Assembly: GCA_015680685.1 (NCBI GenBank)
Contig: MNCI01000556.1
Location: forward strand, 734,648-798,647
Direction: 5' to 3'
From: Gnetum montanum
Taxonomy: Eukaryota; Streptophyta; Gnetopsida; Gnetales; Gnetaceae
Length of the DNA: 64,000 bases
Within the stretch, counting starts at the first letter, position 1; the number at the start of each line of letters is the position of its first letter. Shown piece after piece: positions 12,050 through 22,583 of the stretch. Made by a program: the position numbers and the translations under genes. Below the pieces are notes generated by a model. The model saw only the letters and a program-made list of their open reading frames with translations, ran no database searches and was not told where the DNA came from.

Positions 12050-15032
12050 AATATCAAATGGTCCTAGGAGGTGGAGGCTCCTAAGGCTTCAAAGGGCTTT
12101 CTCTTGCTTTGAGTGCACATGGTGGTTAAGGTAGTTGTGATTATCCTATGGTAGCTACAAGTTCTAGTGGAAGATGAAAGGCATCCAACAGTGCCTTCAT
12201 CCTCTCCTCCTTACTATTGAGATCACACACAGTTCATGTTGCATAAAAAATATGGGCTAGAATAGGAATATCCCATAGATAGAGCATTGTCAGGAATAGC
12301 TCCTCAACATTCATGAACTAGGCAATGAACTATTTACATTCAATATCAAATTCTCTAAGTGCATTGCACAACTCCTAGTAATCATTCATTCACTTGGCTA
12401 GGTTCTCAAAAGTTGAACATTAAAATAGTGGGCAGTTATCATTAGTTATTTAAGGGCCCCTTCAGTAATATAAAATGGCTGGGTTCTCAATAGTTGATCA
12501 TTGATCAGTGAAATTTGCTTTGAGAACCTTGAGTTTAGCATTGGGAATCTCAAGCTTTTGCTTGATGTCTTTTTGATGCTTGAACTTTATCTTATACAAA
12601 AAGTACAAGCTACTCACTTGTTTCTTCAATTCTAACTATGGCCTTGTGATCATCATCATTGTTAAATTTTCATAATAGAGATTGGCAAGCTTCATTTACT
12701 TTATCATCTCCTCAATCTATAACTCTTTCATGTGGATCTTTTCTTTGTTTTTGTTATTGAGCCCATCAAATATCGGTTGCTAAACATCACCTCCTACCTT
12801 GAGTTGTTGGAGGACTTCATTGATTTTTTCCTTCATCATCTAAATTTTCTTTTCTTTAATTTGTTTTTATATAATGATGTAAGCTTTGTAATTATTTTTA
12901 AATCTCTCAAATTTGAGAGCCTCATTCTTCCAGGAAGCTATATTTATTGTAGATTTTTGGTGAAGGGCTTGGACTTCCTCCATGGAGAGATTTTTATTTT
13001 TAGATGTTAATATTCTTAATTGATTATTTACTCTAGCTAGCTGATCCTCTTTTTATGGATAAAATATTGCATCTATTTCTTCTGCACATCAACATTCCAT
13101 AGGCGATGATTTTCTACAATCAAAATTGCATTCTCATGGCATGTCTGGACCAAGTCCTTCTAAATGGTGTACATTTTGGCATTGGCCAAAAATTGGTCAA
13201 AGATGGTCATCTCCTTCTCATTCTCAACCTTTTTTTTTCTTGTATTCAAGTTATTTAAAGGCTTCATCACATGTTAGTACAAGGTTGAGAAATGGAGGAT
13301 CAATGAGATGAGCCCTTAATTTAGCAACATCTATAGCCAAGTGTTGGTTTTTAGCTTAGGCTATTTCAAGTTGCCCCTTCAATATGATGAATTCGCCTCC
13401 TTATTCTAGTAGCTTTGACTAGGTTGTAATGATTATATCTGAAAGGCTGAAGACATTCAGAATTAGTTGCCCCCAACTCCTCATGCTCATCTCCGCTCAA
13501 TTTGTCACTAGGGATTTTTGTAGACATATACACATCTTTATCAACAACTACCTCTATAGATATATAATATAGATGCTATAGGTGCATTCAATGCTATAGG
13601 TACATTCAATTTGCAAAGATGTTTGGTATATATGCTATACGTGTATTCAATGCTTCCATGATTTTGTCAGCAACTATCTCTATCCTTGTCTTTTGCCCAT
13701 GGTGTTGCATCACCAAGATACTTGTTTCCTCATCCTATTCTAAATACATCAAAAAAATAGTAGTAATCATAGAGATTTTTTAAACTTTCTACTATTTAGA
13801 GAGAGATATTATTACCTCTTGGGTGTTAGGATTTGATCTTATGGGCAACTGTGTTCATTGGGATGAGAAAAATAACCTACCTCCTTCTATATGGCTTATG
13901 GTTTGAGCCACTTTGTTGAGGTGACTCATTGCTAGGTGATACATGGATGGATCACCATCACTTATTCCTACTCACTTCTCTTGCTATTGTAAAAGCTACT
14001 CTCAAATCTTGCAAATGTGCTCAAGAGTAGCATAGGACTTTGGTGTTGTTTCGTGAGTGGGTGATTGTTGCTCCTCTTCCTAGATGACTTTGCCAAGAAC
14101 TTTGTCCTTCATTAGTTCTACCTAGGAAGTGGATAGAGCACATCAAATGACATCATTTGTGTAGTTTGTTATTCCTCCCCTCTTGCATAATTTTTTGATA
14201 AGATATGGGAAAGGAAGTGCTTTCCTTCCATGTTCATTTTCCTTAAACCGCTTCTCTATCTTAAGTTATATTAGCTATGAAAGGTTGACTAGGAATCTAC
14301 CACTTAGAGTGACACACACAAGGGTGGAAAAAGCTATAATCTTTCTTAGCCTCACCATTGGATTCAGGTGAAAGGACAAAATCTTGAAATATGCATGTTC
14401 TTATATGGTTAGTGCACTAAACTCCTTATGATCAACTTCATAACAATGCTGCATCAATTCTTTTTTGATGCTAGAGTCTACCTGCATTAGGATTTTAGAA
14501 ATATTGGCCCTAGTTTTTGGTAACACAAGAGCCTTTGCAATGGCTTTCACCAAGGATGACATTGAGATGTCCTTAATCTTGATGGTTAAATTGGCGTGCC
14601 AATTATTCCAAAATAATTATTTCACTCCCATGTATTAATCCTTATAGGAAGTGATTGTGGCCATATGGAAGAGTTCTGTAATTGATCTTTGAATTATGGT
14701 AGTGCAAGCTCTAAGAAAGGTTTAAAGTTCAACTCTTAGAGCATGGATTTTTGAACCTCCTTGTTCATGATTTACTTGAGGTAGGACATCATTAAGATGA
14801 CCTCAAAGTTTGGTTTGGGTTTAGGTGCCTCATCTTGATGAGATTGTTTTGTTGCGGTCACTTCTTTAGAAATATATCAAATAGATTCCACTTTAGGCTT
14901 CTTCCAAAGAGATCCCATTGCATGGGTCTTTGCTTGCTCATGGGACTATTCTTGGCCCCTTCCTATTCATGATCATTTTTCCCTTGGTTGGGATGATCCT
15001 CCTTCATGTGTGTTCTTTCTTGTAGGTGCCAT
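12050..15032 (-). pseudogene. A2 extra 3' ORF (plant transposon-protein-like), degenerate
   Basis: A minus-strand frame starting at ATG 15,032 reads MAPTRKNTHEGGSSQPREK. It can be followed for about 990 codons with scattered stops and at least one frameshift. Mid-protein blocks include DISMSSLVKAIAKALVL, LMQHCYEVDHKEFSALT and, near 14,170-14,220, ALPFPYLIKKLCKRGGI. The last resembles the LPFPSLITxLCxxAGV motif of the plant 'putative transposon protein' family (from memory). The C-terminal third is lysine- and glutamate-rich and probably coiled coil, ending near 12,050 with KARESPLKP. It lies in sense after integrase, where Athila elements often carry an env-like or extra ORF. No signal peptide or clear membrane segment is seen, so an envelope role is not supported. 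Confidence 0.55.
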
Positions 15033-17040
15033 TTGTGGTCAAAAAATAACCAAATGTATAACTTATAACCTTTAAGTACCTTATCTCATTGGGAAATTAC
15101 ACTTACGCCAAGTTTTGTCTATGGAAAATTGATTTTTTTATTATTATTTTAATAATTTTTAAGTTAAAATGTTACTGGAGCTTGTTGGAAGGGTTTAACT
15201 TTTATAAATTTATGTTTTAATGTTGATTTCTTTGTTAAGCCTTTGTTGGAGTTAGAAAAATTCTGAAAATTTTTTTGTTAAAAACTTAAGGTTTGTGGCC
15301 CCCATAACAATGAGCTTACGTACAATAGCTACAAGGTTGAAGAAAGAAGTAAATTAGACAAAAAATTAGGAATATATGGCTTTTGAAAGGTTTTAGGTTC
15401 TAGAAAATTCAAAATCTCCCCTCTCATTTATGAAAAAAATGTGAAAAAGTTTTAAGTGTTCATGCATATATATAGACATTTTTCCTTACATGGATAGGCT
15501 TCTATTGATGGGGTCTCATCAATAGGTGGGATGTGTATACGGGGTCCCATTGATGGGGCTATTTCAAAAAATTTCAATTACAATATTTTAAAAAATACAA
15601 GGAGTTTGTATGAATTCGGAGTCTATGAAGAGCTAGAAAAGCTGTGAACATGATGAACATAGAAGAGGGCTTGGAAATTCATAAAATTGGAAAATTTAAT
15701 GGGAGAATAAAATTTTATAAATGCCTTAAGGAGCACATAGTTGGATGCAATTGATGGGGTATATGAAATATTTGACTACAAAAATGCCTAAGGATAAGGA
15801 AATTAACTAATCTAATTAAGAGATATGCAAGGGGATCCTTCCCATAGTAGGAACATGCCCTTTTTACCCTTGGATATACTCAAACCAAGGAGTACATGGA
15901 TCCCATAATTAATTAATGGTTATGAAAATTTAAGGACTGAATTTGAAAGAATCTACCTAAAAATTTTAATAAATCAAACTAAGACATTGAACAAAAACAA
16001 GGAAATTGGTAGTGAGGTGAGTTATGAAAAACATTTATGGATGAGAGAGAAGATTGAATGGAGTTTCTAATTGTGGTCACATGAAGTCCCTTGTGGATTT
16101 CATGGTTAAATGATTCAATAAAATCCATCGTTAGTCTAGATCAAAACCGACCACTTTTAGTGACTTCGCATTACCACTCTAAGAGCAAAGCCCCCTCGAG
16201 ACATAAGAATGCTCCCATAGATTAATCACCATTCCTTATGGGAGAAGAAAGGAGAAGTAAGAAGTGAGAAAAGTTCTTAGTTTGAGAGGACCTTCAAGCA
16301 TGGGTAACATATCTTACTCATCCCATAATTAGTGCTTGTAGCCCATTATTTTATCTAAGGGATGTGCTTTGAATTCCCATCATGATGTTTTTTTTTAAAT
16401 TATAATTTTTTATGGATTTTTGGATGAGAACCACACCATAAAAAGTCTTATTAACTTTCTATTATTGGTTAACATGAAATGGTAAGAAATCTATGAAAAA
16501 CACAAATGCACTCAAGTAAGTAGAAAGGTATAGAGAGCATTGAATCTCCTTGTAGTCACACTAATTTCAAACCTTCGAATATTTTCCATGTTTGGAATCT
16601 ACCAAGGTCACAAGTTTTTAAAATTTTTATTAAGGACAAATGAACATCATATTTCTAAAACCAAGAAGATCATAGAGTTTTTGGATGGGTGGATGATGTG
16701 GACTAATTGCCTATTCCATGAAAGTAAAACCATGCCTTAGTCATCAGTGATCAAAATTCAAAAAATAGAAACCAAACATTAGCAATAAAAAACATTAAGT
16801 ACAAACCACCATTAGCAAATAGCTATAGCATCACTATGTCCTATTGCTAATAAAGCACTTTTATTGGAAAATAAGAAAAATTCATACCAAAATAAACTAA
16901 AATATAAAAGAAATTGTAAAATACTCAAGAAAGTTAAAACATACTAATGATGTTGTAAAACAAAAATTGGAAATAATAATAAAGTGTAAAACAAAAAGGT
17001 ATAAAAATAAAGAAAATGTAAAATAAAAAAGGTATAAGAA
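15033..17040 (-). other. A2 spacer between integrase and extra ORF
   Basis: Two kb of AT-rich sequence without a supported ORF. At 15,440-15,570 a TATA-like CTATATATATG (minus) is followed by CATTGATGGGG-type repeats. This arrangement resembles the U3 of the A-family LTRs and may be an internal promoter or the relic of a related LTR. I see nothing definite in the rest. Confidence 0.4.
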
Positions 17041-17108
17041 TTGGAGAGCCACTTTAATGATTAGCATGGGTGGCCTTCTTCCCCATGATTGAGTTGCAAG
17101 GAGGAGAT

Positions 17109-18240
17109 TCAAAAAATCAAGCAAGGTTGTCCATTCAAGGAAGCATTGCTTGTACTAGCTTGCTTTAGCTCATGGAAAGGTTTTACTTGTTGCATGTTGA
17201 AAAATTTCTTTTTGTTTGGGCTCTTAGGTTTGTAGATCAACATGGTCCCAAAAGGGAAGGTTTCATAAATGATGTAAGGCCCTTCCCACAATGTTTTGAA
17301 CTTAGTTCATCTTGGCACATGTGTGGATTCTAGTAAATAACCTTATCTCTAGGTTAAAATTTTACTTTCCTTATTCTAAGGTCATGAAATTTTTCGTTGA
17401 ATGCTTTTTGCACCTCATTCAAAAATCGGGCCACCAATGTATTCTCATTTAGCACATTAAGTTTGAACAATATTTCTTTCTGTGCTAGGCTAATGTCAAG
17501 GTCAAGGTCACAAATTGTTGGAAGTGTATGGAGCTCAAATTGAATAGGAAGAGTTGGAAATTTCTCATACACTATCTCATAGGGAGATTAGCCTATAGGA
17601 AGTTTCTATGTTAAGCGGTATGCCCAAAGGGCATTGTTAAGTTTTGTGCTTTAATCTCTCCTATATCTGCTAATTTTTCTTGTTAGGATTTTTAATATTT
17701 CCCTATTGGTAACCTCTACTTTACCACTAGCATGAGGGTGGTAAGGTATTATTAATTTATGTTCAATCCCCAAGTGTTGGATGAGTTTGCAAAAATTAGC
17801 ACCTATAAAATGAGTTTCATTATCAAGAATTAGTGCACATGGCACTCCAAACTTGTTTACAAAATTTTGTTATATAAAGTATGTAGCAGAAAAAGATGTA
17901 TAGTTAGTGATGGCTACTGGTTCTACCCATTTTGTATAATAGTTAACAAAAAATATTATGTACATCTTTTTTTTTGACCTGGATGTGCTGGAATCCATGA
18001 AGTTTATGCCCCACATGTCAAAGGATTCTAGTGGTTGGATCCACTGCTGAGGTCCCTCCATTTGGACAAACATATTATCATCTCATTGATAGTGTTTAGA
18101 AGATTGGTCAAAGTGGTTAGTGTCCTTAAAGAGTGTTGGCCAATAATACTCTACCATCAAGATCTTAATGGCTATGCATCACTCTACATAGTGGATCCCA
18201 TAAGAACCCTCATGAGCATCTTGGAGAATGCATAGTTGAT
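17109..18240 (-). pseudogene. A2 integrase (degenerate)
   Basis: Integrase inserts the cDNA into the nuclear genome. Reading minus from 18,240: QWIQPLESFDMWGINFMDS (core start; the expected WGID aspartate reads N), YYTKWVEPVAI, VPCALILDNETHFIGANF (second catalytic Asp), and HASGKVEVTNREILK (catalytic Glu). C-terminal blocks are FPTLPIQFEL, ARFLNEVQKAFNEKFHDLR and GPYIIYETFPFGTMLIY near 17,220-17,290. In the core, SFDMWGINFMD followed by YYTKWVEP is the Athila-type signature. Stops interrupt the frame and the first catalytic Asp is lost, so it is inactive. Confidence 0.8.
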
Positions 18241-19326
18241 TAGTATTAGAAATACATCAACAAACTAGGCCATTGGTGCATACCTTGTAAAGGTATCCAT
18301 TGATCTCTAGGAATCATTTGACCTAATAAAGAAACTATTATTTATTCTTGTGGTTTAACTCTTGTGGTATTTCCTAAGTGAGAAGATAAGTAAGGATGTC
18401 ATTGTACCATGTAGGTTTAGTGGACACTTATTTATTTATTGCACTGACAAAGAGGAGTTCATTAGAAAATTGATTAGAGAGTGGAATCTCCTCCTTTTTG
18501 TTGTCCCAACATAGCTAAGACAAGTGACTAGCAATTATGTTCTTAGTTCCTTTTCAATATACCATTGTGAGATCAAACTCTTGTATGATTACAAGCCATC
18601 GTATGACATAGGAGCTCACCATTGGCTTGTTCATGAGAAAGTGCATGGAACTATGGTTTGTATGCACAAACATATTTTATCTAAGCACATAGTGCCTAAA
18701 TTTCTCCAAGGGATAAACCACCACCATAAGCTTCTTCTTTGTTGTGGTGTAGTTGAGCTATGCATTCACAATGCTTTGACTTATGTAGTGGATGTAATAA
18801 AGATGCTTTTGATCATCTAAGTACATAAGTACTACTCCAAAGGCATAGTTTGATGCATCTGTTATAATATAAAATAATTAAAATCAATTAGGTTCTCATA
18901 GAACTAGGGTTTCTATAAACTTTTCTTTGGGATGCTGGAATGCTTTTTCACATTCTTGAGTCCATACGAATGAAGCATCTTTCTTTGTAAGCTCAACAAA
19001 TGGTTTTGTGATCTTAGAAAAATTCTCTGTGAATCACTAGAATAGCTAGTATGTCCAAGTAATGATAGGAAATCATTAACAATTTTTGGTTGGTGGATTA
19101 TTCCTTGGATGATCTTAATCTTTTTAGGGTTCACCTCAATCCCTTCTTAAGAAACTCTATGCCCTAGCACAATGCACTTCTGGATGATGAGATGGTTCTT
19201 TTGCTAATTGACTTGAAGATTAGTGTCCAAACATGTTTTAAGCACTTGCTTAAGGTAGTCTAGGGCCTCCTCAAACATAGCACCATAGGTGAAAAGGTCA
19301 TCCATGAAGACTTCCACCTTGCAAAC
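18241..19326 (-). pseudogene. A2 RT C-terminus and RNase H (degenerate), up to the N1 insertion
   Basis: From 19,326 leftward the minus strand reads VEVFMDDLFTYGAMFEEALD (catalytic FMDD at about 19,298-19,315), then QKCIVLGHRVS, GIEVNPKKIKIIQG and an HPFVEL-like thumb near 18,990. This is followed by decayed RNase H to about 18,240. The N1 element entered about 10 bp upstream of the FMDD-coding block; the N-terminal half of RT resumes at 36,776. Confidence 0.75.
19322..19326. repeat. N1 target-site duplication, left copy (CAAAC)
   Basis: CAAAC abuts the N1 left LTR and is repeated at 36,771-36,775 after the right LTR. Confidence 0.85.
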
Positions 19327-20908
19327 TGTCACGACAGAAAACGTCGGCAGCTGGAAAATGCCAAACAAAATCCCGCATACATAGTTTTAACCACGGATCC
19401 GTGTGAGGGCTATGCTGGAAAAAAAAATGAATCCGCAGTGCCCTGAACGGTCTTGTCGATCAGAAAGGGACTTACTAATCAGTAAACCAATGAAGATAAT
19501 GAATATCTCGTGGAACGATTTGATTCGAAGAATCGCAAAATGAGGGGAAAACGATGTAGACAAATTGTAACGATGATAATGCTAAACACGATAAGAGGAG
19601 GCTAACACGAGAGAAACATGTAGTTTCAAGATCTACGCTTTGACTTGAAAAATGTATATTTTGTATATCACATTACACTAGGGAGACCCCGATTACTCGA
19701 TGTAAGGCAAGCACAAAACAACAAGAAAACTGTCCAAACAGAAATCCGATCTACCTCGTGGGCCAAAGCTGGGATGCAAGGAAGGTCAAGCTCTAACTTC
19801 TATCGATCAACTATTTTTGACCAATAAAGCCTAAAAACCATGCAAGATGATTCCATGATCTTGGATCTACTTCTTTCGCCTTAGGTAGTTTCTGTTTAGG
19901 ACCGCCAATGATTGCTAATGGAGAAAGTTGTGCCTTCCCCAAAAGAACGATTACTCTTGTTGCCAATGCTCAAAGCGAACTGTGCTCTGTTTCTGCTGGA
20001 AGGTGATGCTGTCAATAAATTGCCAAAGTGCTGCTCTCTCTGTCTCTACTTAAAGTGATAAGTGCTCCTGTGCTCAGAAGAAATCCCCCCTTCTTTGATT
20101 TGCCAGCCGGGGTATTTATAGGCTGCGACGTGCTATGGGAAAGGTGCAACTCTGATGACGTGTGTCCCGAATGTTTCGGGTATGGTTGACCTGACCATTT
20201 TTGTGTCAAACTTTGCGACTACGCACAATATGCTTCTTTGCGTATTGTGCATATAAAGAACAGATGTGCGTCGGGCATGTTTCAGGTATCTTTGGGTTAT
20301 ATTACGCTCATTCGCGCTGCATTGCATGCACGAGCGTAACATAACATGGAAATAATAGATTCAAGCTGTTTTACGCTCACTTACGCAGCCGCGCGTAATA
20401 AAGCGTAAACGATGTCTAGCTTGGCGATGCAATACGCTATGATACGCTACGTTGCGTAATGAGCGTATGATGAGCAATCCGCACACCAAGAGAAAAGGGT
20501 TGATCTGTTGCACTTTCCTAAACTTTGCCTTTGACTGTTTTGGAGCTCCTTACGCTGTCATGCGTAATAGAGCATAAACCTGGCCTTGAACAAAAGACTT
20601 AGCAAAATATACGAGAAGTTGCATATTACGCTGCTTAAGCCTCTCCCCATGCCGAAGTAACTAGCCTTCTGATGCCGGAGTATGTTTAAGTAGAATCATG
20701 CTAAGCGCCATTACGCTACGTCGTGTGATATAGCGTAAACAAAGAAGACATAGTAAGATTAGAAATCTGCACAGGAAGTTGAAGATTTGATGCTACACGC
20801 CTCTTGGTGTTGCTCTGTCTTATTCTCCCTTATGGAATTCTGACATGCACCCTTGCTTGAATTGCGAATCTTTGCCTGAGGCTTACTTGTAATTTTCACG
20901 GTGTTTCA
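19327..20908 (-). repeat. N1 3' LTR
   Basis: TGTCACGAC...GGTGTTTCA on the plus strand, 1,582 bp. It matches 35,189-36,770; I count roughly 16 differences in the first 165 aligned bases, nearly all transitions, and fewer per length further in. Small open frames inside (for example 19,645-19,827 and 20,133-20,342) are not genes. A minus-strand TATA (TATAAATA) lies near 20,113-20,120. Confidence 0.92.
20295..20745. repeat. N1 LTR U3: dense TACGC/GCGTA motif array
   Basis: About fifteen TACGC or GCGTA pentamers on both strands occur in roughly 450 bp, many inside TTACGCT or AGCGTAA. Roughly one is expected by chance. The same array occurs in the partner LTR (36,165-36,600) and in the N2 LTR (38,100-38,640). 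Function unknown; promoter-factor sites are a reasonable guess because the TATA box lies downstream on the minus strand. Confidence 0.7.
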
Positions 20909-20910
20909 AT

Positions 20911-20922
20911 GGCCCCTCTTTG
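20911..20922 (-). promoter_or_regulatory. N1 polypurine tract
   Basis: Minus-strand AAAGAGGGGCC lies two bases inside the 3' LTR edge. This is the position and composition expected for the plus-strand DNA primer. Confidence 0.75.
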
Positions 20923-22035
20923 TTGATGGTTGGAGGGCTTGCTTGAAAGACGTCAACAAAGAATACGAAACACCGGATTGGTAGAAGCAAGAACAGCGTC
21001 CATCCATGGCTACTGAAGCATTACCCTTTCAATATGGAAGAGCAAAGCTGGAGGGAATGGGAGATAGAGTGACATAGTAGGAAACAGGTTTAGAGAAGAC
21101 GTAAAATGAGTCAGGATGGTAGGAGTATGGAATACGCTTATTAAATGCACAGAAATGTATGCACACTTATGTCAACAGGAATGCTTTCAAATGAGCATAG
21201 CGCATCAGCCTGAGATTTCGCTGTCACCGATTATAGTAGGAATGCTTGCAAAAGGAGCTCGGCACATCACTTCTGCGATATCTCTGCTACAGTGCTTAAT
21301 CGTGTTATGGGCTTGATTGCACTGCGAGTGTGAAAGGTGAGTGTTTGCATATTTAGCTTTGGGATATGGGAAGCAGGTGGTAGGGATGAAACGAAATAAA
21401 AGCTAAGGGTAGGATTGTGAAAGGTGTAGGAATGCAGGTCTAAGTGGACAGGCAAACCTGAGCAGCCATCTCAAAATGCTATCGTTATTCACCACTCAGA
21501 TGGACGCACCTTTGAACCACACCCTCGAAGCAAGTAACCTGCAACCAGAGAAGAAAACAAAGGACGCCATTGCTCATGCAAATAAGAGGCGAGGTTGTTG
21601 AAACAAGCACCATTTGATGCCAGATAGAGCTATCGAGTCATGAAGAAAGAGCTGTAGCATGAGGCCGGAGCCGCCAATCCTGACGATTGGCCCAGCATAT
21701 CTTCGCCAAAAGACATCAGACATAGTGCACCTAACTAGTTAGGCAAGTAACTAGCTAGATGAATCTGCGAAGCTAGCATCTGATAGCGAGGATCAGCATA
21801 GGTCCCCAATGTCGTTGTCGATAAGGATTTTGTTAGGGCTCTAGCTAGCGAGGCTAAACTCTCAGAAGTACCACCGTTGTAGTGGGTGCAGCGACGACAT
21901 CTCCGAGGGATCAGTAAGATGCCTCTCAGCTCATCCGAGGAATCAGTAGGATGCTGGTGGGGCGACGATTTTGGGACTATCCCAGTATCCCACCTCGTTT
22001 GTCGTGTAGCTGTACAGAGATGATCACGCTTGCTT
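20923..22035 (-). other. N1 3' untranslated region, unique part
   Basis: About 1.1 kb between the polypurine tract and the tandem repeats, with no supported ORF on either strand. A short direct repeat (CCGAGGRATCAGTARGATGC, at about 21,903 and 21,939) is present. Long non-coding 3' regions are common in Tat and Ogre elements. Confidence 0.55.
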
Positions 22036-22557
22036 GATTTGCATGGTAGCAGTCTGTGAGTCCCAGTTTTAAATCCTGGTAGACTGTCATCGCTGGTTTC
22101 AAGTCTCAGCAGACCATGATCCCAGTTTAAAGTCTGGGCAGATCAAGAAATGCTAGTTTTACGTCGTAGCGGATGGTGGTGTGTCTGATTTATGATCTCA
22201 ACAGACCATGCTGTGGGTGTCAGTTTCGTGTCATGACCCAGGGACAGATTTGTGCTAGCTTTATGGCTCAGTAGATAGCTACTTACCTGTGTCAGTCTTG
22301 TGTCATGGTGGACAACTGGTGCCAGTTTAGCGTCATGGCAGACGCATGCAAAAGATGCTAGTTTTTCGTCTTGGTGGACCTGTACAACATTGCCAGTTTT
22401 ACGTCGTAGCAGACGGTTACAACTTGCCAGTTTAGTGTCATAGCGGACGGTCAGTGCCAGTTTAGCATCGTGGCAAACGCGTGCAAGGAATACCAATTTT
22501 ACGTCGTAGCGGACGGTTGTTGCCAGTTTAGCGTCGTAGCGGACGATGGTTGCCATA
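22036..22557 (-). repeat. N1 3' UTR tandem repeats
   Basis: About fourteen diverged units of roughly 27-40 bp built on TGCCAGTTTTACGTCGTAGC plus GGACGGT, best preserved at 22,380-22,557. They produce a spurious minus-strand open frame (22,143-22,556) with repeated RYDAKLA peptides. Tandem repeats in the 3' UTR of Tat/Ogre elements are a known source of plant satellites. N2 lacks the region through deletion. Confidence 0.8.
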
Positions 22558-22583
22558 CTTGATTGTTCACGCTGGAGACACTG

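Noticed and set aside
12050-15032. Calling the A2 extra ORF an envelope gene
   Set aside because: Position fits Athila env-like ORFs, but no signal peptide or membrane span is visible and the motif content points to a transposon-protein-like domain.
20295-20745. CRISPR-like short repeat array
   Set aside because: The pentamers are irregularly spaced, on both strands, without uniform spacers, and lie in an LTR of a plant element.
22143-22556. 137-codon minus-strand open frame with repeated RYDAKLA peptides
   Set aside because: It lies wholly within the 3' UTR tandem repeats after the integrase stop; the repeat length keeps the frame open. No start context or counterpart exists.
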